Assembly (NCBI GenBank): GCA_905250885.1 | Contig: CAJNOQ010003394.1 | Coordinates: forward strand, 1-20,405 | DNA length: 20,405 bases | Direction: 5' to 3' | DNA from: Didymodactylos carnosus | Taxonomy: Eukaryota > Rotifera > Eurotatoria > Philodinida > Philodinidae | Part shown: in pieces, positions 1 to 12,465 of the stretch | Position numbering within the stretch: position 1 is the first letter of the stretch | Layout: each line of letters opens with the position of its first letter | Translations under genes and position numbers: made by a program | Notes under the pieces: model-generated | Seen by the model: only the letters and a program-made list of their open reading frames with translations | The model's database searches: none | What the model was told of the DNA's origin: nothing

Positions 1-189
1 GGGAGAGGTCAAATCTCAAAAATTTTGTTTTCAAAATGTTCCTCGTCATGTAATCTATTGGAATATATGGGTCGTTTTCGTGTAGAAAGGGTGGCAGATT
101 TCGTTACTTATCCGGCGTGGTCCTTTACTACACTAGATCAGACTAATCAAAAGTTATATCTTGTTCTTTATAGATTGTCTTTTAAATAA
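1..189 (+). CDS. Possible last exon of an upstream gene (partial, uncertain)
   Basis: Frame 1 is open from the window edge for 62 codons and stops with TAA at 187-189. Bases 60-150 look richer in G+C than the T/A-rich DNA after the stop, as coding exons do elsewhere in this window. The translation contains segments such as RVERVADFVTYPAWSF and ends YRLSFK. I do not recognise a family. The other two forward frames close sooner. If real, it is the 3' end of a gene that begins outside the window on the same strand as the other five; the 5' splice site is not visible. It may equally be a chance open frame. Confidence 0.22.
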   Translation, partial: GRGQISKILFSKCSSSCNLLEYMGRFRVERVADFVTYPAWSFTTLDQTNQKLYLVLYRLSFK

Positions 190-1275
190 TCTAAAACTAA
201 GAATACAAAAAAACTAAAAATTAAAGTAATAAATTTACTTCTAATTTGTACTTGATGTCTCTGTGACTTTCTGTGATAAACTGCATACTTGCATTATCTT
301 GTTGCTTATATAATCAGTCAATCAAAATTCAGCCATGCGTTGAACTTAAACTTGAAGCTGATTTACCCTACATACTGTACATTAGACCACGGAAAAAAAC
401 GCTTTTGATTTTCATCAATGATTTCATTTGTTTATGGTGTATTTAGATATGTTGAAGAACTGCTAAACTTCCATAAAATTATACTAGATCCATTGCTTTT
501 TTGCCGATAATCTTATTTGTTATAATGTCTTATTCAGTTTGAGAAGATAGGTATTTAGCAGAATATTTTAGACACTTAACAGCAGCGAAATGTTAGAAAA
601 AAGTGTAGCTTCCAGCTTGTAGCATCTGAGATTAAGTAAGCACGAAACAAAGTTATTGTCTGATAGATTTGATTGTATGTCTATTTTTCCAGGTAAAAGC
701 TTTGAAATATTTTTTTTGCCTGGGTCAACGGTAAATAAAATTTTAGAAAAATCTTGACATTGTAAATCTGTGCAAAAAACTAATGATGATGATATTAAGT
801 ATGACGATGAAAGCAAAGATGGCAGAAGTAGGAAATTAGGTGGCGGGATTGAATATATTACGATGAAAAAAAGAACATCGACACAATTATCAATGAATAT
901 TCATTATTTAAAAGATTTGAGTCAAAATCATTAAGAAAATATTAAAATTTATTTTCTGATTCGTCCATTTTTCTACATCATGCTTTTATACGTATTTATT
1001 TTCTTTTTTAACTGATATCAACTTCTGTTTATAATTATCGTGCTATTGACTTCTGATATTTGTGTTTGTATATTATTGAAAATTATGAAAATATTTTTGT
1101 AAATATTAGTAAAGATAATATTAGAATTAGATATGATTTGAATAAAAAAGAAAATACACTTTAGTTGCTTACATGAAAAAGATTGAAGAGATATTCGAGT
1201 TTTAGCTAAATGTTGTCATGCATACCTAATGGGAATTGACTTTTATGCTGTGCTTTCTCTTTGGGTTTACTCATA
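190..1275. other. Gene-free interval upstream of PRDX3
   Basis: About 1.1 kb of A+T-rich DNA. Short open frames on both strands have no recognisable motifs. It should contain the 3' UTR of any upstream gene and the promoter of PRDX3, but no TATA box or other site can be singled out. The last 20 bases form the T-rich tract of the acceptor before the PRDX3 start. Confidence 0.5.
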
Positions 1276-1295
1276 TAACTTTTGTTTATTTGTAG
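1276..1295 (+). promoter_or_regulatory. 3' splice acceptor directly before the PRDX3 ATG
   Basis: A T-rich tract ending in TTTATTTGTAG abuts the start codon at 1296 with no base between. This is either the end of a 5'-UTR intron or a spliced-leader trans-splice site. The same arrangement precedes the other four genes. Confidence 0.6.
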
Positions 1296-2136
1296 ATGTA
1301 TCGTCAATTCTTTTCACAACTGTGCAAAGTGGCTCGTGCTCCGACATCTGTTTATAGTCCAAAACAGGTTTTATCGCTTACTTCTTTTTTACGATCGCAT
1401 CATGAACAAGCGCAACAAACTCAAGAATGTGGACATATTGTGTATCCTCAACTATTGAAACAAGCACCCGATTTTAAAGGTCAGGCTGTTGTTGATGGAA
1501 ATTTCAAAGAAATTAAATTACAAGATTATAAGGGAAAATATCTGGTCCTTTTTTTTTATCCATTGGATTTTACGTTTGTCTGTCCAACAGAATTGATTGC
1601 ATTCAACGAGAAATTAGAAGAATTCCATAAGATTAATACTGAAGTTGTTGGATGTTCAACGGACAGTGTTCATAGTCACTTAGGTAAGAAAATACGCCGA
1701 ATAAGCAATTGAGAAGAAACATACTTTGTTCCTAGAAGCATCATTCTTGAATGCAAATAGTGTGTCATTTTGTGGTATTATTTTAGCTTGGATCAATACT
1801 CCTCGTAAGCAAGGTGGCTTGGGCGGTTTGAAGTATCCCCTGTTATCTGATTTTTCTAAAGACATCACACGTCGTTACGGAATATTGATTGAAGATCAAG
1901 GTATAGCTTTACGGGGTTTATTTATCATTGATTCAAAACAAGTTTTAAGACAAATTACTGTCAACGATTTGCCCGTTGGAAGATCGGTAGATGAAACTTT
2001 ACGTTTAATTCGAGCCTATCAATTTGTCGAAAAACATGGAGAAGTATGTCCAGCAAACTGGGACCAAACAAAAAATCCACAAACAATTAAACCAGATCCA
2101 ATTAAATCAAAAGAATATTTTCAAAAACAAGTTTAA
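1296..2136 (+). CDS. PRDX3: Mitochondrial 2-Cys peroxiredoxin (PRDX3 type)
   Basis: Exons 1296-1683 and 1787-2136, with a 103-nt GTAAG...TTTTAG intron; the join restores [12 protein letters not shown]. The protein is 245 aa (human PRDX3 is 256). It reduces hydrogen peroxide and organic peroxides and is recharged by thioredoxin. The peroxidatic Cys96 lies in FVCPTE and the resolving Cys217 in [12 protein letters not shown] (139-142) and the C-terminal YFQK are the motifs of peroxiredoxins that are easily over-oxidised. The first 45 or so residues are basic and hydroxylated ([14 protein letters not shown]...), as in a mitochondrial targeting peptide; this and the TIKP...SKEYFQK tail favour PRDX3 over PRDX1, 2 or 4. 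The start is the first in-frame ATG after a splice acceptor. Nothing in the catalytic core looks broken. Confidence 0.93.
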
Positions 2137-2176
2137 ACAGTAAGCATTTATCAGTCCAATTTACGTTGAGCAGTGC

Positions 2177-2182
2177 AATAAA
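2177..2182 (+). terminator. AATAAA polyadenylation signal, PRDX3
   Basis: The signal lies 40 nt after the PRDX3 stop. A second AATAAA at 2351-2356 could give a longer 3' UTR. Which is used cannot be told from sequence. Confidence 0.45.
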
Positions 2183-2460
2183 TTTTTTGATTAGATAATT
2201 TAATTTGAAGATTTGAATGATCTATTTCTTTTAAATTGAAAGAATAACTTAGCTGTGTCTGTTCTTAAATATTGATTATATTTTTGTTTTTTTGAAAAGA
2301 GCATTAGAACATGTCTCTCTTGACAATTCTTCCTGTTTCTCTTTTTTTGCAATAAAATAAACTTATAAGACCTTTTAAAAGAGATATATAGAATTTATAT
2401 AACTAGCAGATGATATTTTGTTTTCGAGGTTTGTTTTGTTATCTCTGTCTTACCTTCATC

Positions 2461-2478
2461 TTATTATTTTTATTATAG
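2461..2478 (+). promoter_or_regulatory. 3' splice acceptor 8 nt before the unknown gene's ATG
   Basis: The sequence TTATTATTTTTATTATAG ends 8 nt before the ATG at 2487. It is an intron end or a trans-splice acceptor. It lies 342 nt after the PRDX3 stop. Confidence 0.55.
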
Positions 2479-2486
2479 ATCAAACT

Positions 2487-3995
2487 ATGTTACCCTATTC
2501 CTGTCGTACACCTCATAAAAGTAACATCGATTATGGGCGTAAAGCAGACGATTTAGTTAGCGGGTCATCTAGTTATCTTGATCAAATAAAATTAACTTTA
2601 TCATCATCATCAGAACTAAAACAAAACTTGCCTCTAATATCTTCATTATCACCTCGTAGAATTCGCTTAGATTCCGACGGCTCATCATTATCATCGTTTG
2701 GTGCTAGTGACATTGAACGATTTTTAGAAAAATCTACACTTATATCTCAGATATGTTCTCCAAGAGAACGCCACAGGTAAAAATATGGATATGCATTATG
2801 TACAGCGAAATTTTGTGAAGTGACGTGGGCTACAATTTTCATTGTTTTTTCTTTTAGTCCTGTTAAACCTTCATCTTCTTCGCTAGAGTCTCCGGTAATT
2901 TCTTCCAATTGTCAGATAACGTTGTCTTATGGTGAAGATGATGACGAAAATTTTGAAACGCGAAAATCAAAAATATCTTCATCATTGAGACTGAAACCTC
3001 AAAGTCCCAGTCAACAACGTCGACGAAATCCATTGGTTATTAATAATTATATGCAATTATGGGCATCATTTCAGTTAGAAATGCCATCGTTAGCATGTTG
3101 CTCAAGTGATACACATATTTTAGTCTATGAATATTCATCTAAATTAGTTTTGTTTAGCAGAGATAAGAAAATACGTGAAATCGAATGGAATTTTGAACAG
3201 AGAGGCGGTGTCAACGATATATGTTGGTCAAGATTTATGCATCGTTTCTTGGTGCTAAGCGAAAAAACGTTATATACGTACGAAGCAGCAACAAATCAAC
3301 TGGATATAGTAGACCAAATTAAACCGTTGAACGATGGAATTCAAACCGGTAAGATTGTACATGTTTTTTTTAAACTAGGGATAGGAAATCTCTGCATTTT
3401 CAGCTGTTCCACTTAGAAATTTGAGAAATACTTTAATATGTTTAATAGTTTATCGAAAGTTTGACAATTATATCTTGTTTTTGTTTCAGGTGATTTATTA
3501 TCATTAACAAATTATTATTCTCGTGATGTATATTTGTGTTATGACGAACAAATTGTTGTTGATCAGTATAAATTGCCTTTATGGTCTTTCGTTAAACAAT
3601 GGACAAAGTCAGATATTTGTGACAGATCAACAAGCATATATGATCAAAGTATTGGTTGTATACGTTCAAATGGAGAATGTATTGGATTATCAATATTACA
3701 AGAAAACTGGACATGGCGATTTGATTTATTTGATTTAAATATGATATGTTTACGTAGAAATGTTGGTGGATGTTCGAGAAACGATGGTTCATCCTATATA
3801 TGTATGTTAACTCCATTACATGATGACAAATGGCTGGTTATGAATGGAAATGTCGAATATTCATCGATTGTTCATGCTAACGGTGATAAACAACAACTAA
3901 GCTATAAAATATTGAATTCGGCTTTATTTGATTTCGGAAATTGTTTAATTTGTAGATTATCCAAGCCAGAACGATTAGATATTTGTTTTATTTAA
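2487..3995 (+). CDS. Unrecognised 428-aa protein, beta-propeller-like
   Basis: Exons 2487-2776, 2858-3348 and 3490-3995; introns of 81 and 141 nt with GT-AG ends; all joins keep frame. I do not recognise the family. Residues 1-157 are hydrophilic and probably disordered, rich in Ser (runs such as LTLSSSSEL) with an acidic patch (GEDDDE) and a basic stretch (QQRRRNPL). From about residue 158 the sequence becomes a series of short beta-type segments separated by turns (HILVYEYSSKLVLFS, NDICWSRFMHRFLVLSEKTL, DKWLVMNGNVEYSS). The 'ICWS...FLVLSEKTLYTYE' rhythm resembles divergent WD40/NHL propeller blades; about four to six can be guessed, without clear WD dipeptides. There is no signal peptide or membrane segment from this ATG; an upstream in-frame extension has no ATG. 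It sits between PRDX3 and GRB2. Structure is inferred from pattern only; function is unknown. Confidence 0.7.
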
Positions 3996-4336
3996 TCGTG
4001 TATGCTAGTAGTATTATTGTACCTGTAATTGTATGTTCTATATATGAGCATCAATGAAGAATAAGATAGATATCTCTACAAAACATAGTTTGGGCAACTT
4101 ATCCAAAAGTCCAGTGGACTTTAGTCTACAGTTGTCATGCAGAAAATAGACTGCGTAAAAGATCTGGAATACTCTGAATATGTTAGTTGTCTTTATTTAT
4201 TGATTTCGATTAGAAAAGCCCATAAAAACATGTTTAAGATTGAATTATTTGCCTTTTAGATTATTATTTTTATTTGAAAACAGAATAACGTTTTCTTTTT
4301 AAGTCATCCTCACCGTTTTCGGTCTTATTTAATTAT
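3996..4336. other. Short gap between the unknown gene and GRB2
   Basis: About 340 nt without a gene and without an AATAAA. A short palindrome lies at 4106-4122 (AAAGTCCA, one base, TGGACTTT). The gap would hold the 3' UTR of the upstream gene and any GRB2 promoter. Confidence 0.5.
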
Positions 4337-4357
4337 TTTATGTCTGATTGTTGTTAG
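4337..4357 (+). promoter_or_regulatory. 3' splice acceptor 16 nt before the GRB2 ATG
   Basis: TTATGTCTGATTGTTGTTAG-type acceptor ends at 4357, 16 nt before the start codon at 4374. It is a weaker pyrimidine tract than those of the other genes, but at the same kind of position. Confidence 0.45.
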
Positions 4358-4373
4358 CATTTGGGTGTTCGTT

Positions 4374-6392
<2,019 letters not shown>

Positions 6393-9300
6393 AAACTCGT
6401 GTTATATGAGCTAAATGAATCAAAAATAATAATAAGTGGATGTAATGTCAACAACGTTCACTACCATCGTCTTAATCCCTCTTCAAATAATATGTGATCA
6501 GCTTTATTTTTTTTCTTTTTTTTAGGATGTATGTGTACTGCGCTAATAATTTAGTATAATATTATATTCAATTAGTTTACTCTCCATGTACATATCTTTC
6601 TTTTCCTTGTTCACATCGTTCATTTTTTTCTTAATCTATAGCGTGTAGGTTTTTCTTTCTGTTGTTCCTTATTTCAGTTTAGCAGATAAACTTTCTTACT
6701 TTTGTCACTGCTTCTTTTTTTTTGTCGTTGACATAAATTTTTATGTCTGATCTAATGCGTAATGAAAGAGATTGTTGCATTTTTCACAGAAGACTAGTAA
6801 TCCTTTCAGTTAAAATATGATCAAAAACTACTCAGATCATGTCTAATTTGACTGAAACTTTTACAGTATGAAGCCAAAACCCTTGCCAGGAAAAATCTGA
6901 AAGTTTAATTAATCGTAGAGTTTGGATCCATTCTTTGATAGTATTGACTACCTAATACATAGAAGAAAGTAATTGTTCAACATAAACTTTTTGCAATAAT
7001 CAGAACATCTCAAATTATGCAATCTTTCTTTTTATAGTGTGTATGTATTTCCCGACCCGTTTCCACATTTTTTCTTTCAGTTGTTTTGCATTTACTGTTG
7101 TTCTATCGATCAAGTTAGGATCCGTAAGGCAGAATTATCAATCACTCTTAAAGATTAAAAGTATCATTTGTGTGTAAGTCTAAAACATCAGACTATCCTG
7201 AATGTCTTTCTTCTTATTAAAGAATTCCGAAACGCATGTCCATAACGAATTTTTGATTTTTTTTAAAGAATGGTTTCCTCGAATAGGTAAAAATTGAATT
7301 TGAATTCAGAGATTGTGAATATGTCTAGAGAAACACTTGAAAATGTTGAAAATTTAATAAATACATCAGACATATTGTATACTATTTTATTACCGTTTCG
7401 ACTCTCTATAAACTATACAGAGAAGGTTTTGTATTCGGTTTTTCTAACTCGTACTCTTTTTTCGTTCATTTTTAACAAAAACTTCCTCACGTTAAAGACT
7501 AACAACTATTCAAGAAATGCGTTATCATTCAGATAAACATTGATATTTTTTATAAAAAAAGAGTCATAGGATTAATTAAATTAAATATAGCATTTCATCT
7601 GTCAAGATGTTTAAAAAGATATTTTTCTGTGGTGAAAGTCTCGGTTGAATTAAACAAATGGCAAAAAATTTATAGTCATTGTTAGCCGCTGGATCGACTT
7701 AATATTACTATAAGTTTTATGTTCACTGCATATTTTGGATATTCGAAACACTAAGATTTTCAAATGTTCATTCATTTGTAGTCGATATCTGTATGGTTCA
7801 CTGTGTACTACATTTTACTGAAGAAGTCAAAGTTTATATTAGTTTTATTTAAAGAGTAACTCCCAGTCATATATATCCAAGACCTGAATCACAAACGAAT
7901 ATATATATATATATACTCGCTTACAAAGTTGTTGTTTTTTATTGTGCAAGTATGAATTGCCTATTTTTTTGTTTTGTTTTTGTGCCAAGATCTGCTTAGT
8001 TTATGACTGAATATACACACAGGGACAACGAAAACTTTATGTTGATCACTAGTACTAAACACGTTTTTCTCTCTTTTTGTTGTTAAAAATACTTTATTGT
8101 TCCTTGTATGTTGTTCGTGAAATATTACATGTAATTCACACTCTGTACTGAGATAGATTTTATTATTAATATTCGTTTAAATTTTGGTGCTGCTTTTTGT
8201 TTCTCTCTTTTTTTTTCTCCATGAATCCAATAAATACATTTTCTAGTAAAGAAAAATTAAATAGTGAAATTTTTTAGCGTCATTATTTACAATTAAAATG
8301 GATGACTCCTTTCAAAAAGTCTTAATAGTAAATGCCAGTGAAGACCGTAAAATTGTATTAATTGAAATATTAAAGCTGTTTCTTCTTCTACATGTTTTAC
8401 ATTGTTGATTTATGTTCATGAAGTCAAAATCTTTCATGATCTCATAGAAGCACTGAATAGAACAAAAAATTACTAACCTAGTGTGGTTACAAAAATACAA
8501 CTGGTCCAATAGATCTTCTAAACTTGGATGCTATATGAAAAAATAAAAATGCAAGATGTTTTTTTTCTTTTTGTGAATACCAAAGTGAGTGCATAGTGCC
8601 ACAGTGTAGCAATGACATCTCAAAAACTATCTTCCGTTAATATATTTTGTATCAGCAGTGTCCAATATGATTTAAACTTCATTTTTACAGATTAAAAGCG
8701 GGAATAAATGTATTAAAATGTTCTAAAATTTAAACTATCGAACTACCCATGTATTTCAAAAGCGTGATTAAAAAACAGCAATCTCAGTTCAAGTAGTCGT
8801 TTATCAATTAATAGCTTTTCTAAAAGAGAAACAATGCTCATGTCTGTCTTTGATCAGCTTTCGCAACGACACATTCTTGAAATGCGAAAACGAGCGATAA
8901 CACAGCATTTTATATAGAAAACAATCCAAAAAAATAGAAATCGAAGAGTTTTCTGGAACTCCGAAAGATCCTCAAGTGTGCAATAATACTGTTTGCTTTA
9001 CTCAAACATAAACCCAGAAATCGATAGAAACTCGAAAGGTCTATAGCAGGATTCGTAAAAGTACTTCCAACAGACGACTACTTATTAGAGTACACTCTAT
9101 TCTCCGATAAGCTAATTCTATCAGTTTTACGTTCAAACTGTTCCTTAAGATTTTCGCCGGTAGATGGCGTCCTCCGTGAAATTGGTTTTTAAATAAATTT
9201 TCTGTCACTGAACTGCTGTACACTCGTCATATTTAGGTATTGCATCGTACTTTAGGTTTGCTGGCTTCTTTGTTACTGCATTAGTATGTACTCTCTATTA

Positions 9301-9575
9301 GCTTTTCACTTTTGCCTCTTCTCATTGATTCATCCATTTGGCCATTTTTTCGTGTTTTACAGCGTTATGTCAGAAAAGAATACTCATATATTAAAAATGT
9401 ATAAAGAACACATTTCTTCGAGTATGCCAAACTTGCCTTGAAGCATGGTCAGAACACACTTCATCCGCATTCTTTTATATATTTAAAGTGGTATTATTTT
9501 TTGAGAGTGTACGGACAGACACTTCTCAGCCCACTCACGGAAAGTTTTATAATTCACACTACTCTGCGAAAATTT
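6393..9575. other. Gene-free interval downstream of GRB2, first part
   Basis: About 3.2 kb of A+T-rich, T-tract-rich DNA. The first few hundred bases are probably GRB2 3' UTR, though no AATAAA occurs close to the stop. A short AT dinucleotide run lies at 7899-7915 and an AATAAA at 8229-8234. Several short open frames on both strands have neither family motifs nor convincing splice sites. I see no RNA gene. Confidence 0.5.
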
Positions 9576-9579
9576 CTTA

Positions 9580-10450
9580 TACTTCTACCACTTTGAAAAA
9601 AGCGGGACAACGCCCACCCGCTAACAAAAGCCTGGCTACGCCACGATAAATAACACTCACGCTTTTGTAGAGTTCTCAAAAAGTTTTCTGAAGACCCCTT
9701 GTCACCCATAATTTCTCACTCAGATTAACTAAGAAATTGAGCAAAAAGTTGAAAGTTTTCTGTAGAGATCATAGTCATCCTTCAGGTACTCTAGAGAGCC
9801 TTTGAAAAACTAGGTTTTCTAGAAAACTCTTCCTTTTTTATAAAAATACTGAAAGTCAACGGGTTCAATAGAGAATTAAATTCTAAAGAAAATAAGACCG
9901 CCCCGAGGTTTCCACGACGTCCAGTTGGCAATGTATCCCCTTTTGATCTTTGGCATACCTTCTTCTCGGACTAAAACAGGTCTCCTTGGCAAGCCAAAGA
10001 TCATAGAATTTTTTCTTTTTATTAAATTTGAGTCAATTGACAACTTTATTGAAGAATGACTTGACTGGTTTTGGCCAAAACTGTCTGATTGTCATTAAAA
10101 TTGAGATATCTCGGAAACGGAGCAAAGTTTCGAAAAAGCTCTTGGTACTTTTGTAGCTCCCACTTTGGCGATTACTATGAAGTGTGAATAGAAGCTACAT
10201 CTGTCAACAGGAAAAACAACGTAGGTTTACAAAATGAGAAATCGGTCTTTTAGTACCTACCATTAGCACAAAAAGTTTCCGGGTAAAAGTGCGTTTGTTT
10301 CATTTCAAACAAGCATTTTCTTATTCACTTTTGTACGACGAAAAAGAAAAACGTGGTTTGAAATGTTCAAATTCAAACCAGTATCCAAAGAATCAAACTT
10401 ATTAGAAGTGACACCGCTGAAGCTTTTTCAATTTTTTGACCCCCTAAAAA
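9580..10450. repeat. Repeat-like non-coding block upstream of UBXN4
   Basis: This block reads like old interspersed repeat rather than unique spacer. It contains GCCTGGCTACGCCAC at about 9631, a phrase of a kind seen at the ends of invertebrate transposons, and TTGAGATATCTCGGAAACGG at about 10102. Inverted repeats include 9944-9954 (TGATCTTTGGC) with 9993-10003, and 10354-10362 (TGGTTTGAA) with 10372-10380. No open frame of note crosses it and borders cannot be fixed by eye. The family is unknown. Confidence 0.3.
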
Positions 10451-10755
10451 AAGTATTTTAAAGGTTAAAACACGCATAGTCTTAATTAGCTCGATATGCT
10501 TCATCCAACCAAGTATAAATAAATGAGAGCAAAAATGGTGCTGAATTTTTGAATTAGTGGCACCTTACAGACAAGTAAGGAAGTAAATCTGCCTCTGGAA
10601 AAAATGCAAGTATCGGCTTCATTACGCAAATGAAGTACTTGAGCCCAAATAAGTTTACTAGTTTAGATGAAGTAATGGCGAATTCTTTCAAATTTTTAAT
10701 TTATCGTTCTTCAGCCTAAATTTTTGCTTGAGTATTCTTTATTACTATTATGCTG

Positions 10756-10772
10756 TTATTTTCGTTTTTCAG
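10756..10772 (+). promoter_or_regulatory. 3' splice acceptor 22 nt before the UBXN4 ATG
   Basis: A strong pyrimidine tract (TTATTTTCGTTTTTCAG) ends at 10772. Its presence argues that the ATG at 10750, upstream of this acceptor, is not the true start. Confidence 0.6.
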
Positions 10773-10794
10773 ATATTATTCAGCAAAGGAAAAA

Positions 10795-12465
10795 ATGCAG
10801 TGGTTTAATGGCCCAATAATTGATGCTGTTCGTGAAGCTAAAACTTTGAATCGTTTATTTTTGGTTTATGTTCGGGATGACAGCAATGAATCGATTGAAA
10901 TGGATAAACAATGGAAAGACGTCACCAATAAAGAATTAGAAACGACTGCATTATGTTTAGAAAAATCGAGTGAATCATGTGAACAATTTTCAGCTATTTA
11001 CAAGGTTGATAAGTATCCGAAAGTATATTTGATAGGCGGACAAAACGGACGAGTACTAAAAACAATTGAACATGTGCAAAATGCTCAAGAACTTATTCAA
11101 CACATAGAAGATGCCATACAGCAGATGAATCAAAGTCAAGTTCCGCAAGCACAAGCAACAACTGATGGAGATAATTCAACGGCAATTTCTGAAACAACAG
11201 AACAAAAAAAAAATAAAACTGTTGAAGAAAAAGTAATTATTCGTTTTGCTTTAAGAGAAAACTTTCACAGTTGATTTGTTTACCCATTCTCATTTTAGGT
11301 AGCTGAAGCACGTGCTCGTTTGAAACAATTACATGATCAGCGAGAGAAAGAAGCTAAAGAAAAAGAGTTGACAGATGAAATTGAACGTCGTCGTTTAGGT
11401 CAACAAATGCTGTTAGATAAACAGAAGAAAGAAGAAGAACAGATGAAAAAACATACTGAAGATTTAAAACGTCAAAAACTAGAACAACAAGCACAGCAAG
11501 AAAAAATAAAACAACAAATTCAACAAGATAGAGAAGAAAAACGGAAAAAATATGAAGTAAAACAAGAAGAACATCCCACAGTGATACAGAAAACAAATGT
11601 GCAATCGGAAGAGAAAAAGGTATGTACTAAAAAATATATATCGTTGATGCACATGGGAATATATTCTTGAAAGACGTTTAATGAATTAGTTTCTCGTAGA
11701 ACATGTGTGTTTTGTTTCGATTTTAGGATGTCGGAGTGAAACCCGTTTATACCCGTGCTCGTTTACAATTTCGTTTAACTGATGGCTCTTATTTCACAGA
11801 AGATTTTCCATGTGATTCTAAATTATCGGTTGTATATGCTTACCTTGAACAAACTCTGCCTTCGCCACTCTATCGTAATGGAAATTATGTCCTACGTACA
11901 ACTCACACACGTATTCAGTTAACACAGGCCGACAATGATCGAACATTAGCAGAATTAGAATTAGTACCAACAGCTGTGTTACTTGTTTTAAATCGAGCAA
12001 ATGCTACATCATCGGGTATTTCTACACATTCTACGTCCCCAAGCACCTATTTAAATCCTACTGTTTTACTGCAAAATATACCTTTAGGTAAGTAGGATAA
12101 CCGTGGGAAAAAATCGTGTTTATACCTAACAAATTTGTATCCTTTGTCCTACTTTAGTATTCACTTGGTTTTGGTCTCAAATTAATTTTCTTTATCAATT
12201 TGTCACATCAACTGTTTTTGGAGGTGGTCCTCCAACTAGCCAATCACGAGCCACACGAGAGACTTCACCTTTAAACAGAAATTCAAATGCAAATGCAGCG
12301 AGAGATGCTCAAGAAACGGTGCGAAAGCGACATATTGAAAAGACAAAAGACACGACATTTGTACAGGATGGTAACGCTAGTGTAAGACGTTTTCACAATG
12401 CTCAGGATGATGAAGACGATGAAGAAAAACGAACATGGAATGGAAATTCAACACAACAGATGTAA
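10795..12465 (+). CDS. UBXN4: UBX domain protein 4 (UBXN4/erasin), ER-associated degradation
   Basis: Exons 10795-11232, 11299-11619, 11727-12087 and 12158-12465; introns 66, 107 and 70 nt; 475 aa (human about 508). UBXN4 sits in the ER membrane with both ends in the cytosol and brings the p97/VCP ATPase to substrates of ER-associated degradation. Residues 1-105 are a thioredoxin-like domain without redox cysteines (MQWFNGPI..., KYPKVYLIG). A Gln/Asn/Thr-rich spacer follows, then a Lys/Glu/Gln coiled coil (about 147-240, all of exon 2). The UBX domain is about 258-343 (RARLQFRLTDGS...LAELELVP). A hydrophobic segment (VFTWFWSQINFLYQFV, from 374) fits the intramembrane anchor. The end WNGNSTQQM matches the vertebrate C-terminus. 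Odd: the p97-binding FPR motif is replaced by HTR at 313-315. An ATG at 10750 is in frame but upstream of an acceptor, so I use 10795. Confidence 0.92.

Noticed and set aside
568-816. 82-codon open frame on the - strand
   Set aside because: No family motif and no good splice sites; the surrounding A+T-rich spacer produces such frames by chance.
2418-2486. Upstream extension of the unknown gene that would give a hydrophobic N-terminus
   Set aside because: It has no ATG (the first codon would be TTG) and covers a typical pyrimidine tract and AG acceptor, so it is intron or leader, not a signal peptide.
3592-3816. Open frame on the - strand inside exon 3 of the unknown gene
   Set aside because: Antisense shadow of a coding exon.
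7294-7536. 80-codon frame downstream of GRB2
   Set aside because: The nominal start is TTG; the translation is Phe/Leu/Asn-rich as expected from A+T-rich noise, with no motif.
7899-7915. AT dinucleotide run
   Set aside because: Only about 8.5 units; ordinary for A+T-rich spacer.
8312-8509. 65-codon - strand frame
   Set aside because: No motif, no context and composition like the flanking spacer.
10750-10794. In-frame ATG 45 nt upstream of the chosen UBXN4 start
   Set aside because: A strong acceptor at 10772 lies between the two, and MQWFNG at 10795 matches the N-terminus of the family.
11354-11596. Hydrophobic - strand frame opposite UBXN4 exon 2
   Set aside because: It is the antisense of the Lys/Glu/Gln coiled-coil codons, which read as Leu/Phe/Val; not a membrane protein.
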